64,000 nucleotides of DNA from Gammaproteobacteria bacterium (GCA_021773235.1 JAJFKL010000010.1:1-64000); one strand, 5' to 3'; numbered from the stretch's first letter, positions 36,001 to 45,676 are shown. Notes: a model not told the origin generated them from the sequence alone. Numbers and translations are program-made.

Positions 36001-37992
36001 TCACGCCAATGAATCCAAGCTATCACTTATCTGTTTTTTTTCTTCTCGTTTGTTACCAGCAGGGTTAAATCGATAAGTATTGTGTAGCGTAATTAACTCG
36101 TAATATTTATCTGCCTTGCTGCCGGGAAAAATTCGTTTTATCCATGCCATTAATGTTTCGCCGGCTTGTCTATGGTCGGCTTCTTGTTCAATCTGCTTAA
36201 TAAGTGGATAGAGTGGCGAGTCTGTTCCATAACGATCAAATTCTAAATGAATAGTGTCGCGGTTATTATTCTGTTCGACGCGTTGCTTGGAATAAAAACG
36301 CCAGGAAAGATAGGCGCCTAAAGGTATTAACATCCATAACATCCAATCGGCATTAGATTTTGTGTCTGACTCGATATCACTACTCGTTGTTTTGTAACGC
36401 AACCATGAGAATAGATCCATTAGTGGCTCTAGTATTGTGCGATCTTCTGCCTCCATGGGTGCCCATACTGATGGTGTCGTGTCCATGTTGTGCCACTCGC
36501 CATCGATGTAATACTTAAGCCATGCATGTGCATGTCTGGCACGGACGAGGTAAGTGCCTTGCCAGTTACTGTATTCCTGAACGGAGTAGCCTATTGTGTA
36601 GCGCGCTGGTATGCCTGCTTCGCGTAATAATAAGGCCGTAGCCGTAGCAAAATATTCGCAATGGCCTTTTTTATCTTTGAATAAAAATCGTGACAGGTAT
36701 TGTCCCTTTGTATAACGATGGTTTTGTGTAATCGAATAATAAAATTCATCTTTGAAATATTGCTGAACCGACTTAATGATTTCTTTCTGTGATTTTGAAT
36801 AAAGGCCTAATTTAACAGCGATCTGTTCGAAGTCTGTCTTGTAGTTGGGCGGTATGCCAAGGTCTTCGGGAGTAGGCGTAGCTTCTACAAAATCATGATC
36901 GGAAATACCAAGGCGATAATTAATCCAGCCTTCGCGCGCTTCAATGCGTGTTGATCCATAGACACTGGTTTCAAGCTGAATTAAATCTTTTCCTGCTAGT
37001 GAATTTATGTTGTCGGGTACGGGGATAATGGCAGATTGATCCTGAAGATATATGGCCACATCCATGGTCTCTTTGTCGAGTTTATTTTTATTGAGACGCC
37101 ATTCATTCTTGCCGGGTGTTTTGCCAATAATATCAAACTCAACTTTTGGATTACGCCAGCTACCATACTCATAAGTACTGTAAGAGGTTTCTCTAAAATA
37201 CAATGGCGTTGGTGAGGGCTTATCTGCTTTAACCCGAAAAATAATGCGGTCAGATAACTTCAATCGCCCTAATGAACCGATGGATGTTGAAGTGCGTTCC
37301 GGATCAGTGCTTCTCCATCCATATTGTTCAAAAAGTTTAAGGAAGAAAGCTTCAGAGTTATTTTGTATTTGTTGTAATCCATTTTGAGTTAGATAGGAAA
37401 AAAAAATGACAAATACGACAGAGGTAAACCAGGTTGTTTTGGAATAGTGTTTGGTTCTTTGCGTCAGTAATAACCATCCAATGATCACTACGCATACTGC
37501 AAAAAAATAATCGCTATATTTGTTACCCGAACTTGCCGATATAAGGCAGATAAAGACATAGGGCATGCCAATATTTGTTGTGTATAAGATATCCGGACCT
37601 GCTCTTTCTCCCAAACGACGAATACTAATAAATAGTGCAGAGGTCTTGATTCCATTTTGGATGCCGTAGCACTGCACTAGCATTAGCAGCAATAGGACGA
37701 ATGGCAATAATTCAAGTATTTTATAGATTCCCTGAAATGAATAATTTACAAATACATAAATAGTGAGAATAAAAAATAAAACGCCACTTAAATCAGCGAG
37801 TTGATTAGTGTCTTTGTCACTAAAGTCTATACGCCATTTGATAAATAAAGGTAACTCAAGCAATAGTCCTATGGCGATGGCATAAATCATAAACTGCGTT
37901 TGCCAGCCCCAAACGAGTAAACCTGCGAGAATTAAACCGGGAGGTGCCGGGCTTAATTTAGTGTTTACAGTATTATTACTTAAGTTGTCCAC
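36001..37992 (-). CDS. Membrane-bound transglutaminase-like protein, TgpA type
   Basis: A 663-residue protein with a bundle of N-terminal membrane helices (about 15-210), a DUF3488 region, a periplasmic transglutaminase core with catalytic C in K-G-H-C-E-Y-F-A and H in H-A-H-A-W, a further helix near 545, and a C-terminal DUF4129-like tail. It corresponds to TgpA of Pseudomonas. The three-gene order MoxR, DUF58, TgpA is widely conserved. The substrate is unknown and probably lies in the cell envelope. It overlaps the DUF58 gene by 13 bases. Confidence 0.92.
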   Translation of the reverse strand: MDNLSNNTVNTKLSPAPPGLILAGLLVWGWQTQFMIYAIAIGLLLELPLFIKWRIDFSDKDTNQLADLSGVLFFILTIYVFVNYSFQGIYKILELLPFVLLLLMLVQCYGIQNGIKTSALFISIRRLGERAGPDILYTTNIGMPYVFICLISASSGNKYSDYFFAVCVVIIGWLLLTQRTKHYSKTTWFTSVVFVIFFSYLTQNGLQQIQNNSEAFFLKLFEQYGWRSTDPERTSTSIGSLGRLKLSDRIIFRVKADKPSPTPLYFRETSYSTYEYGSWRNPKVEFDIIGKTPGKNEWRLNKNKLDKETMDVAIYLQDQSAIIPVPDNINSLAGKDLIQLETSVYGSTRIEAREGWINYRLGISDHDFVEATPTPEDLGIPPNYKTDFEQIAVKLGLYSKSQKEIIKSVQQYFKDEFYYSITQNHRYTKGQYLSRFLFKDKKGHCEYFATATALLLREAGIPARYTIGYSVQEYSNWQGTYLVRARHAHAWLKYYIDGEWHNMDTTPSVWAPMEAEDRTILEPLMDLFSWLRYKTTSSDIESDTKSNADWMLWMLIPLGAYLSWRFYSKQRVEQNNNRDTIHLEFDRYGTDSPLYPLIKQIEQEADHRQAGETLMAWIKRIFPGSKADKYYELITLHNTYRFNPAGNKREEKKQISDSLDSLA

Positions 37993-39323
37993 AGCGCATC
38001 AAGATCTTGTTGTACGTCGTCATGGTGGATGACATGAATATCATTTTCAGTTTCAGCACTTTTTGTCTCGGCTGATTCTTTTAATAGTAATAATTTAATG
38101 GGAATATTTAACTCGGATAAAGTCTTAATCAATCTAAGTCTAGATTCATCTAGTTCAAGTAGTATACAAATAAAGGCGCTGCATTCTCGGCTATGTTGAC
38201 GAATCATTAATTCGACTTCATTGATGTTGGATTCATAAACGGGTTGCACACAAGCAAGGACTTCCAAAATATTTTCTGCCCCGGCAAGGCCTCGGCCAGA
38301 TGTGAAGCGATAGGGCGTATTACCGACGAACATCAAGTCAAGTAACGCGTCTTGTTCTTTTTGTGCTGTCATAAATGATGCCGCAACAGATACGGCATCT
38401 TCAAATATCGATTCTGCTTGTGTATCCAGAAATGTATCGAGTATTAAGCCATAACGAGTAAAGTATTCATCCTGATATTCTTTGACAATGGGCTTGTTGA
38501 GTTTTGCAAAGCTACGCCAATGTATCGAGCGAATCGGGTCGCCGGGGTGATAATCGCGTAGTGAAATGAACTCTTGTGAATCTCCCACAGTAGAAGCGTT
38601 ATTAATGCCACCATGGTGGTAGGTGCGCTTGCCTTGCAAGTTCAATCTTGGGGGTTTGTAGAGCTTTGGCAGTATCAATAGCCTATCTTTATTGTTTATT
38701 ATCTTTTGTCCTTGAAACAAACCTAAAGGTTCAGCCATTGCTAATCTGGTTTGATCGAATTGTATATAACCTCTACGTAATGGCGTCAGTTGCAAGGATG
38801 TTTCGAGTTCACTTTTTTCAGCAATGTAATCAACGTTGATGGGTTTGATAGTGCCGCCACGCAATTTTTGCATTACATTAACGAGGCGCGGATAACCAAT
38901 GAAACGATCAATGCGATTTCTTTTTTTATCAAGAGGGTCTTTGAACTTGGAGAATTTAGCCAAGCTAGGGAATTGATTTTTCAATTCATCGATAACAACA
39001 AGGCCTCTTTTAGCTGTTTTATTTTCATTACGAATAATGCAAGAGTAATTGAGTGGAATACCGACGCTGCCATATTCTGGTAGCTTTCTAATGATTGAAA
39101 AACGCCCTCGAAAAAATAAGGAAAAAAACATCGCAGTGATGAGTAATATCAATGTGATTGAAAATATCTGAAATGAAAGAGTAGAACGTGTATCAAAACC
39201 AAATACACCTGCAACGGGCATGATTAAAAGGATCAACATTCCAGTAGAGGTAAATCGTTGACGCAACCATTGACTAAAGCGGTAAACCAGCTTGAAGTTT
39301 GCAAATATGAGTTTACGCAACAC
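37980..39323 (-). CDS. DUF58 domain-containing membrane protein
   Basis: A 447-residue protein with two N-terminal membrane helices (about 28-70) and the DUF58 signature R-D-Y-H-P-G-D-P-I-R-S-I-H-W-R-S-F-A-K in the C-terminal half, followed by a von-Willebrand-A-like region. DUF58 proteins work with MoxR ATPases, probably as adaptors that place a substrate. It stands between the MoxR gene (22-base gap) and the transglutaminase (overlap). Confidence 0.92.
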   Translation of the reverse strand: MLRKLIFANFKLVYRFSQWLRQRFTSTGMLILLIMPVAGVFGFDTRSTLSFQIFSITLILLITAMFFSLFFRGRFSIIRKLPEYGSVGIPLNYSCIIRNENKTAKRGLVVIDELKNQFPSLAKFSKFKDPLDKKRNRIDRFIGYPRLVNVMQKLRGGTIKPINVDYIAEKSELETSLQLTPLRRGYIQFDQTRLAMAEPLGLFQGQKIINNKDRLLILPKLYKPPRLNLQGKRTYHHGGINNASTVGDSQEFISLRDYHPGDPIRSIHWRSFAKLNKPIVKEYQDEYFTRYGLILDTFLDTQAESIFEDAVSVAASFMTAQKEQDALLDLMFVGNTPYRFTSGRGLAGAENILEVLACVQPVYESNINEVELMIRQHSRECSAFICILLELDESRLRLIKTLSELNIPIKLLLLKESAETKSAETENDIHVIHHDDVQQDLDALWTT

Positions 39324-39345
39324 GTCTAATGATTATATTGATTGC

Positions 39346-40278
39346 TTAAATTGGCACAGGGGTTTTTGATAAAATTTCTTCAATAATCTGATCGCTGCTA
39401 TTGCCCGAGAAGCGGCTTTGTGAGTTCATCATCAAGCGATGAGAAATAACAGGAATGGCGATTTCCTGTACATGGTCGGGGCTGACATAATCCATGCCAT
39501 CAAACAATGCTAGCGCCTGTGCCGCCTTCATCATAGATAATGATGCGCGTGGACTGGCGCCATTCAATATGCCATCAGTTTCGCGAGTGGCTCTTATAAG
39601 CGTGACCATATAATGTTTTATCTCATCACTGACGCTAATGTTAGTTACTTGCTGTTTAACGTGAATGACATCTTCTTTATTTATGCAGGGTTTAAGTAAT
39701 TCGAGCGGATGCTGACTGTTTTGTTTTTCAAGAATAGAGACTTCTTCGTCCTGAGAAACGTAACCAAGACTGAACCGCATTGCAAAGCGATCCATTTGCG
39801 CCTCAGGCAAAGGGTAGGTGCCGTGGTACTCCACGGGGTTTTGTGTGGCAATGACAAAAAACAAATCGTCTAATTGATAATTACTCCGTTCAATACTCAC
39901 CTGACGCTCGCCCATGGCTTCTAATAGTGCAGATTGAGTGCGAGGTGAGGCGCGATTGATTTCGTCCGCTAATAAAATATTACTAAAGATAGGGCCAGGA
40001 TGAAATTCAAAGTCCTGATCGCGTTGATTAAATATTGAGACACCGAGGATATCTGTCGGTAAGAGGTCGGGCGTAAATTGTATACGCTGAAACTCAACAT
40101 CAATGGATTTAGCTAATGCCTTGGCTAAAGTTGTTTTGCCAGTACCTGGGACATCTTCAAGCAAAACATGCCCATCACTGAAAAATGCAGCAAGCAGTTT
40201 ACGTATAGCGGAAGATTGTCCTTGAATAACAGTTTCAATATTCGCGAAAAGCTTTTGATATATTTCAATGTCTGACAT
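39346..40278 (-). CDS. MoxR-family AAA+ ATPase
   Basis: A 310-residue ATPase with Walker A D-V-P-G-T-G-K-T-T, Walker B L-L-A-D-E-I-N-R-A, and the family-typical E-A-M-G-E-R-Q-V, T-Q-N-P-V-E and P-L-P-E-A-Q-M-D-R-F. MoxR ATPases act as chaperones for maturation of metal- or envelope-associated complexes. The family was first described for methanol dehydrogenase maturation, but this gene sits in the general MoxR-DUF58-TgpA operon, so a specific role in methanol oxidation should not be assumed. Confidence 0.95.
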   Translation of the reverse strand: MSDIEIYQKLFANIETVIQGQSSAIRKLLAAFFSDGHVLLEDVPGTGKTTLAKALAKSIDVEFQRIQFTPDLLPTDILGVSIFNQRDQDFEFHPGPIFSNILLADEINRASPRTQSALLEAMGERQVSIERSNYQLDDLFFVIATQNPVEYHGTYPLPEAQMDRFAMRFSLGYVSQDEEVSILEKQNSQHPLELLKPCINKEDVIHVKQQVTNISVSDEIKHYMVTLIRATRETDGILNGASPRASLSMMKAAQALALFDGMDYVSPDHVQEIAIPVISHRLMMNSQSRFSGNSSDQIIEEILSKTPVPI

Positions 40279-40343
40279 GATACTTCAAAGTGTCTATTAA
40301 AAATCGATAATAGAAGACTATCAAAATAGGAGTGGTGTAACAC

Positions 40344-40955
40344 ATGTTTAAGAAGGAAATTGAGACAAAAGTAGCAATTCATGAGCTGATAGCGTCCCGC
40401 TGGAGCGGACGAGCTTATGATTCAGAAAAAATGCTGACGCGTGAAGAAATTATTTCGCTTGTTGAGGCTGCCCGCTGGGCACCATCCTGTTTCGGTGATC
40501 AACCTTGGCGCTTTCTTGTTTTTGATAAGTCAACGAATCAGTCTGGATGGGAAAAAGCACTAAGCTGTCTGGCGGAGGGAAATCAAAGTTGGGCAAAAGA
40601 TGCTCCCTTATTATTGCTCGCTTGTTCAGACTCTGTTTTATCGCAAAATGGTAAACCTAACCGCTGGGGAGAGTACGATACTGGTGCAGCTTCGTTGAAT
40701 TTAAGTCTTCAGGCTGCAGCGCTAGATTTGATGGTGCATCAAATGGGTGGGTTTGATGCCGAAAAGACAAAATCAGAGTTTTCGATTCCCGATCAATTTA
40801 CCCCGATGGCAATGATGGCAGTGGGCTATCAATTAGCTGAAGAGACAATACCTGATGACATCAAAGAACGTGAATACAATGCACGTGCTCGCAATACGCT
40901 TGATGAGAATTTCTTTGAAGGTCATTGGGGCGAGCCAATAACTGAAGCGTTATAA
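40344..40955 (+). CDS. Nitroreductase-family flavoprotein
   Basis: A 203-residue FMN-dependent oxidoreductase. The start R-W-S-G-R-A-Y and A-A-R-W-A-P-S-C-F-G-D-Q-P-W-R-F are hallmarks of the nitroreductase fold, which binds FMN at a dimer interface. Substrates range from nitro-aromatics to quinones and cannot be assigned. It is divergent from the MoxR operon with 65 bases between, and 49 bases upstream of the MATE transporter. Confidence 0.9.
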   Translation: MFKKEIETKVAIHELIASRWSGRAYDSEKMLTREEIISLVEAARWAPSCFGDQPWRFLVFDKSTNQSGWEKALSCLAEGNQSWAKDAPLLLLACSDSVLSQNGKPNRWGEYDTGAASLNLSLQAAALDLMVHQMGGFDAEKTKSEFSIPDQFTPMAMMAVGYQLAEETIPDDIKEREYNARARNTLDENFFEGHWGEPITEAL

Positions 40956-41004
40956 ACAGTAATAAGCCACCCTGTTATTTACCTAGAACCTTACATCACA
41001 CCGT

Positions 41005-42321
41005 ATGATCAAAAATAATCAGCATCGCGCCTTTTGGTTGCTCGCTGGGCCGATGATTATTGGCAATGTCAGTATGGCCTTATTAGGTCTGGTCGATACT
41101 GCCGTCATTGGTCATTTAGACAGTGCTATTTATCTAGGGGGTGTCGCTGTTGGTTCGGTCATCTTTGATTTTCTATATTGGGGTATGGGTTTCTTACGCA
41201 TGGGCACGACAGGCATTGTCGCTCAAGCCCATGGCAAACAAGATGCTACAGAAATTAGAACGCTGTTAATACAATCCATTCTAGTTGGCTTAAGCATCGC
41301 AGTATTTTTTCTGCTATTTCAAAACCCAATCATTAACTTTGGCTTAACCTTGCTCGAAGGTAGTGCAAACGTGAAACACTACGCAGAGGTGTATTGTCGC
41401 TGGATGATTTGGGGCGCACCGGCCTTGATGATTCTGTTTTCTGTTAATGGTTGGTTGTTAGGTATGCAGAATGCGATGGCGAGTTTAAGACTCGGTATAA
41501 CGGTAAATGTGATTAATATTGTTCTGGATATTGTGTTCGTGGTGTATATGGATATGGATGTGCGCGGTGTTGCCTTAGCAACGGTTATTGCACAGTACTG
41601 TGGTGTCCTTTATGCATTCTTTATTGTTAAAAAACAATTAACAGGACAAGAAGGAGAATGGTCGCTCGCAGAAATATTGCATCTGGAAAAGATGAAAATA
41701 TTTATGCGTTTAAATAATGATATTTTTATTAGAACAATCTGTTTAATTCTCGTCTTTGCCTTTTTTACACGTGAAGGTGCCAAGTTTGGTGATCTTACGC
41801 TCGCAGCAAATTCTATTTTGATGAAATTTTATTTGCTCATGGCATTAGCGCTAGACGGTTTTAATCATGCAGCTGAAGCATTAGTCGGAAAAGCTATCGG
41901 AGCTAAAAGCAAAGATCTCTTTCATAAAGCCGTATCACTTGCTTTGAAATGGTCATTAGCGTTTGGTTTTGGGTTTACGGTATTTTACTGGTTTGCGGGC
42001 GAACCGATGATCAATTTATTAACCGATATTAACCCGGTAAGAGAGATTGCACTTGTTTATTTACCTTGGATGATCCTATTGCCGCTTGTCTCAATTTGGT
42101 GTTTCTTGTTAGATGGTATCTTTATAGGCGCAACGCGAGGGCCGGAGATGAGAAACGCAATGTTGATTTGCACTTTCATTTTCTTCTTGCCAATTTGGTA
42201 TGTGTTTCAATACATGGATAACCATGGACTATGGTTGGCATTCACTGTTTTCATAGCCGTACGTGGTGTAGTGTTAGGTGTTTATTACTATAAGGTCGAG
42301 CGTAGAGAGGGGTTTGTCTAA
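41005..42321 (+). CDS. MATE-family efflux transporter (DinF-like)
   Basis: A 438-residue membrane protein with 12 predicted helices in two repeats. The opening L-A-G-P-M-I-I-G-N-V-S-M-A-L-L-G-L-V-D-T-A-V-I-G-H and G-F-L-R-M-G-T-T-G identify the DinF branch. MATE proteins export organic cations or drugs by sodium or proton exchange. It is followed by a 33-codon gene and ybaN-like gene on the same strand. Confidence 0.93.
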   Translation: MIKNNQHRAFWLLAGPMIIGNVSMALLGLVDTAVIGHLDSAIYLGGVAVGSVIFDFLYWGMGFLRMGTTGIVAQAHGKQDATEIRTLLIQSILVGLSIAVFFLLFQNPIINFGLTLLEGSANVKHYAEVYCRWMIWGAPALMILFSVNGWLLGMQNAMASLRLGITVNVINIVLDIVFVVYMDMDVRGVALATVIAQYCGVLYAFFIVKKQLTGQEGEWSLAEILHLEKMKIFMRLNNDIFIRTICLILVFAFFTREGAKFGDLTLAANSILMKFYLLMALALDGFNHAAEALVGKAIGAKSKDLFHKAVSLALKWSLAFGFGFTVFYWFAGEPMINLLTDINPVREIALVYLPWMILLPLVSIWCFLLDGIFIGATRGPEMRNAMLICTFIFFLPIWYVFQYMDNHGLWLAFTVFIAVRGVVLGVYYYKVERREGFV

Positions 42322-42398
42322 TAAGCTTTGTTTGATATCGTTGATTCTTTTCATACGATACTGACTCGTTTGATTTCAAATAATAAAAGGAGGACTTA

Positions 42399-42500
42399 AT
42401 GAATCAGAAATCACTTTGGGAATTAACACACTTAACAAAGCATTCCAAATTGGCCGTTAAAGCGGCGAGTGAACTTAGCGTTAACTTACTAGTGAAATGA
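42399..42500 (+). CDS. Small protein of 33 residues, unknown function
   Basis: A short frame starts at ATG 42399 and ends with TGA at 42500. Its support is an ideal ribosome site, AAAAGGAGG at 42385-42393, five bases before the start, in a gap with no other gene. The peptide begins M-N-Q-K-S-L-W-E-L-T-H and continues with alternating K, A, L and V residues that would form an amphipathic helix. There is no clear membrane segment. It may be a small partner of the MATE or YbaN proteins on either side, or the remnant of a longer gene. Confidence 0.5.
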   Translation: MNQKSLWELTHLTKHSKLAVKAASELSVNLLVK

Positions 42501-42545
42501 ATGAGTATACAAAAATTTAGATAAGATACAAAAACAGTTTTTAGT

Positions 42546-42947
42546 ATGAGAAAAATTTTACAAAATCATCTGCTTATTATTTTGGGTTGGCTTTGTATGG
42601 CCTTAGCAGTTATTGGTGCAATACTCCCGGTACTTCCTACTACACCATTCTTGATAGTCGCTTTAGCATTATTTTCAAAAAGCTCACCACGATTTCATCA
42701 AATGCTATTAAACAATGTTTGGTTTGGCCCAAGCTTAAAACAATGGGAAGATAAAAAAACGTTGTCACGGCAAACTAAATACAGAGCGACCTTCTTGATT
42801 GTTGTTTCCTTCTCAATATCCCTTGTTTTTGTTGATTACAATACTCAGCTTCAATTGTTGTTAGTTGGCATGGCTTTAGTTTTACTGTTTTTTATTTGGC
42901 GAATCAAAGAAGAACCTTTAATGAGTAAATGTCTAGATCATGACTAA
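42546..42947 (+). CDS. DUF454 (YbaN-like) inner-membrane protein
   Basis: A 133-residue protein with three hydrophobic helices (about 10-45, 80-97, 102-118). The conserved L-G-W-L-C-M-A-L-A-V-I-G-A-I-L-P-V-L-P-T-T-P-F segment and F-A/S-K-S-S-P-R-F-H are the DUF454 signature. Function is unknown across the family. It ends 13 bases before a perfect bidirectional terminator. Confidence 0.92.
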   Translation: MRKILQNHLLIILGWLCMALAVIGAILPVLPTTPFLIVALALFSKSSPRFHQMLLNNVWFGPSLKQWEDKKTLSRQTKYRATFLIVVSFSISLVFVDYNTQLQLLLVGMALVLLFFIWRIKEEPLMSKCLDHD

Positions 42948-42959
42948 CCAAGAAGAATC

Positions 42960-42987
42960 AAAGGGGGCAGATTAATCTGCCCCCTTT
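42960..42987. terminator. Bidirectional terminator between convergent genes
   Basis: A 28-base perfect palindrome: arms of 14 bases with AAAGGGGGCAGAT on the left and its complement ending CCCTTT on the right. T-runs lie on the plus side (TTTGTTCTTTTATTT). It serves the YbaN-like gene on the plus strand and the gene ending at 43001 on the minus strand. Confidence 0.92.
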
Positions 42988-43000
42988 GTTCTTTTATTTA

Positions 43001-43627
43001 TTAAATAGTTTTAATATCTTCCAATAAAATAACTTCACAAGAATGACTGCCAGTATCATCGCGAGTCATTGAACTGGTCCATTTCCAACCGTTTTCGCCA
43101 TCGATGTGAACCAAATACCCCATCAGTTTTACAGTATCGCCAGGCTGTATCGATTTTAGTTTTGTTTCAACCGCACTATTGCCTGGGATGAAATGCATAT
43201 TTGCACTGTTTGTTTCAATGTCACGTCTTGGTATAGGGAATTCATCTGTGCGCCAGTGATACCAGCGGTTGGATTGTGTGATCGTCAATTTATCTAGCGT
43301 ATTCGGATTTGCCATCGGCCCCCAGCCTAGTGCTAAATCAACAGGAGATAGTGCTGACTCGCGATCGGCTCGATATCGTTCTGCACCAAGAACTCGTCCA
43401 ACAAGTTGAAAGTTGGCCAGTGGTGTTATTTTGAATTCATCAAACTGGAATGATTGTTTAGAGCTATTAATGTTTTTTTGTATAGGTGATTTTTTAATAG
43501 ATAAAGAAGAAGCATATTCAATGGGAAAGGACTCTGAGATCTTTGAATCAATCGATACGGAACTACTACTACTTTGCCAATTATAGATAAAACCAATGGC
43601 AACAATGATTAGTAATATTTTCCACAT
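43001..43627 (-). CDS. Membrane-anchored protein of unknown function
   Basis: A 208-residue protein with an N-terminal hydrophobic helix (about 3-17), a serine-rich linker, and a globular domain from about 65 on. Striking conserved-looking stretches are Y-R-A-D-R-E-S-A-L-S-P-V-D-L-A-L-G-W-G-P-M and N-R-W-Y-H-W, followed by a beta-rich C-terminal part (V-K-L-M-G-Y-L-V-H-I) like an OB-type barrel. I have seen this pattern in gammaproteobacterial hypotheticals, but no function is known to me. Probably periplasmic. Confidence 0.65.
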   Translation of the reverse strand: MWKILLIIVAIGFIYNWQSSSSSVSIDSKISESFPIEYASSLSIKKSPIQKNINSSKQSFQFDEFKITPLANFQLVGRVLGAERYRADRESALSPVDLALGWGPMANPNTLDKLTITQSNRWYHWRTDEFPIPRRDIETNSANMHFIPGNSAVETKLKSIQPGDTVKLMGYLVHIDGENGWKWTSSMTRDDTGSHSCEVILLEDIKTI

Positions 43628-43663
43628 AATAGATGATTCTATAAATTAATTTTCTTACAGAAG

Positions 43664-44581
43664 TTATATCTCAACAGTGATTGCTACACCAGAGAGCGGA
43701 TTAACCTCGGGCCCAAGGGGAGCAAACTTTCCTTCTGTAGGTTGGTTCCAGGCTAAGAAATAGCCATCCTTAACAGCTTGTATATCTAATGTTCCACAGA
43801 AGGCAGATATCTCACCGAGACGTGCCATATAGTCTGTTATGTTTGGATAGTCTCGTATGAAGTGTTTATTCAAACGATACAGTGAATGATAGGCTGCATC
43901 GAAACGGGCTATATGTGGATAGGCATGTACATCTGCGAGTGTTAGATTATCTCCGGCGATATAAGCATTTGTCTCCCCGAGTCGTTTATCAAGTTTCGTT
44001 AAGCAGGCAAAGACCTTTTCAAAATAGGACTGATAGCTTTGTTGATCCTTTGCGAAGCCTGCACGATAGATAGGTGTGATTAATTCATCAGCCAATTCAG
44101 TGATAAGCGCGTCTATCAGTGTTTGTTTATTTTTTGGATATAGTGTTTCGTGTTCGAAGTGTTGTGTAGCGATCTGATCTAATTGGTGAATGATTTCTGA
44201 AGATTCATTATTGACGATGGTGTTGGTCTTTGTATCGAACAAAACAGGTACTGAAGCACGGCCTAGATAATCCGGTGTTGCGAGTTTATAGAGGTCGGGT
44301 AGTCTATCAATACTTGCAACAGGACTTGCTGCACTATCGGCACTTTCATAACGTCCGCCGAGATCCCAGCCTTTTTTGGTTTGTACTGCGCCGGCTATGG
44401 TGAGTCCAATATCATCAGTCAAACCCGTTAACGCACGCGTAATTTCAGTTCGATGAGCAAAAGGACAGACTTTTGATGTGAATAACCAATAGCGATCTTT
44501 TTCAAAGGGATAGTCTTCACTGCCTAATTCATTATGGAAAGTGGTTGTTTCCACATGACACATTTCATTGGCGCTCATCAT
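43664..44581 (-). CDS. Glutathione S-transferase, glutathionyl-hydroquinone reductase (Xi) type
   Basis: A 305-residue protein with the Xi-class catalytic segment S-K-V-C-P-F-A-H-R near residue 37, where the cysteine accepts glutathione, and the G-S-x-x-I-V-N-N-E-S-S-E-I thioredoxin-domain end. A helical C-terminal domain includes L-T-L-A-D-V-H-A-Y-P-H. Members reduce glutathionyl-hydroquinones. A second ATG directly after the first is better spaced from AGAGG. Enzyme class is likely, substrate open. Confidence 0.88.
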   Translation of the reverse strand: MMSANEMCHVETTTFHNELGSEDYPFEKDRYWLFTSKVCPFAHRTEITRALTGLTDDIGLTIAGAVQTKKGWDLGGRYESADSAASPVASIDRLPDLYKLATPDYLGRASVPVLFDTKTNTIVNNESSEIIHQLDQIATQHFEHETLYPKNKQTLIDALITELADELITPIYRAGFAKDQQSYQSYFEKVFACLTKLDKRLGETNAYIAGDNLTLADVHAYPHIARFDAAYHSLYRLNKHFIRDYPNITDYMARLGEISAFCGTLDIQAVKDGYFLAWNQPTEGKFAPLGPEVNPLSGVAITVEI

Positions 44582-44658
44582 TCCTCTCTACTACTGTTGG
44601 TAGACATGACTTTAGTTTATTTATTTTAAAGATTATGGTTTAAATTAATTTGTTTCAA

Positions 44659-45069
44659 TCATTCTTCTTTGGGTATTCGAGTAAATCGAATAATCTCCCG
44701 CCGATTCCGTTTTGTCGGTCTACCTATTGTTCTTGGGAAAGAAGCTGCATCGGCTTTCATTTGTTTCGCAAGTTCTTCTCGTGTCGTAATACTGTCTGCA
44801 TCTTCTTCAAATAGCGAGGCGGCTTGAGTGGCTGAGACGCGATTGTTGATTAGTTTCTGCACTGTAATGGTGTATTGGTAAGGTGTTTTTCGTATCTCTA
44901 CTTTATCACCGGCCTTGATGGTCTTCGCTGCTTTGATGGCTTGATCATTTACATTTACTTTATGCCCTTTTATAGCCGCAGCGGCGAGGGAGCGTGTTTT
45001 ATAAAAACGTGTGCACCATAGCCATTTGTCCAGACGCATCGAAACCAGTGGTTCGTTCTGCCTAGCCAC
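44659..45069 (-). CDS. hslR: Ribosome-associated heat shock protein Hsp15
   Basis: A 136-residue S4-domain RNA-binding protein. M-R-L-D-K-W-L-W-C-T-R-F-Y-K-T-R-S-L-A is the family signature. It binds free 50S subunits carrying a nascent chain and helps recycle them. The C-terminus is basic (P-T-K-R-N-R-R-E). It is divergent from moaB. Confidence 0.95.
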   Translation of the reverse strand: MARQNEPLVSMRLDKWLWCTRFYKTRSLAAAAIKGHKVNVNDQAIKAAKTIKAGDKVEIRKTPYQYTITVQKLINNRVSATQAASLFEEDADSITTREELAKQMKADAASFPRTIGRPTKRNRREIIRFTRIPKEE

Positions 45070-45138
45070 AGTATTTCACCTGTGTTTTTATTGTTGTCTG
45101 CATTATGATTACGTTATTAAAAATGAATAGTGAATATT

Positions 45139-45669
45139 ATGACTGAAAAGAAAACTGAAAGAGAGTTTATTCCGCTTAATATCGCGGTCTTGACTATTTC
45201 TGACTCGCGTACGGAAGAAACGGATAAGTCCGGAGATAAAATAGTCTCACTGATAGAAGAGGCTGAGCACAAGCGCTATGAGAAAAAGATTGTGCCGGAT
45301 GATAAGTACGCTATTCGTGCTGCGGTGTCGCAATGGATTGTTGATGAGGATGTACAGGTTGTTTTGACGACGGGTGGTACCGGTGTGACAGGACGTGATG
45401 GTACCCCGGAAGCGGTCAATGTGCTTTTTGATAAAACGATTGATGGTTTCGGTGAAACCTTTCGTGCAATTTCATATCAACAAATCAAGACTTCGACAAT
45501 ACAATCGCGTGCAATTGCCGGCGTTGCGAATGGAACGTATATATTCTGTATGCCCGGGTCTCCCGGAGCGTGTGCGACAGCCTGGAATGAACTAATTCGC
45601 GTGCAACTGGATTATCGAACGCGTCCCTGCAATCTGGTTGAATTGATGCCGAGGTTGAGAGAAACATAA
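45139..45669 (+). CDS. moaB: Molybdenum cofactor biosynthesis protein MoaB
   Basis: A MoaB/MogA-fold protein. V-L-T-I-S-D-S-R-T-E-E-T-D-K-S-G-D, T-T-G-G-T-G-V-T-G-R-D-G-T and C-M-P-G-S-P-G-A-C are its motifs. In many bacteria MoaB adenylylates molybdopterin before MoeA acts. In E. coli MogA does this, and no mogA is seen here. A GTG at 45130 is in frame, but ATG 45139 is preferred. It lies 21 kb from the other moa genes, so it is separately controlled. Confidence 0.94.
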   Translation: MTEKKTEREFIPLNIAVLTISDSRTEETDKSGDKIVSLIEEAEHKRYEKKIVPDDKYAIRAAVSQWIVDEDVQVVLTTGGTGVTGRDGTPEAVNVLFDKTIDGFGETFRAISYQQIKTSTIQSRAIAGVANGTYIFCMPGSPGACATAWNELIRVQLDYRTRPCNLVELMPRLRET

Positions 45670-45676
45670 TGCATCA

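Noticed and set aside
39346-40278. MoxR ATPase as a methanol-dehydrogenase maturation factor
   Set aside because: The neighbouring DUF58 and TgpA genes define the general envelope-associated MoxR operon. No methanol dehydrogenase genes are adjacent.
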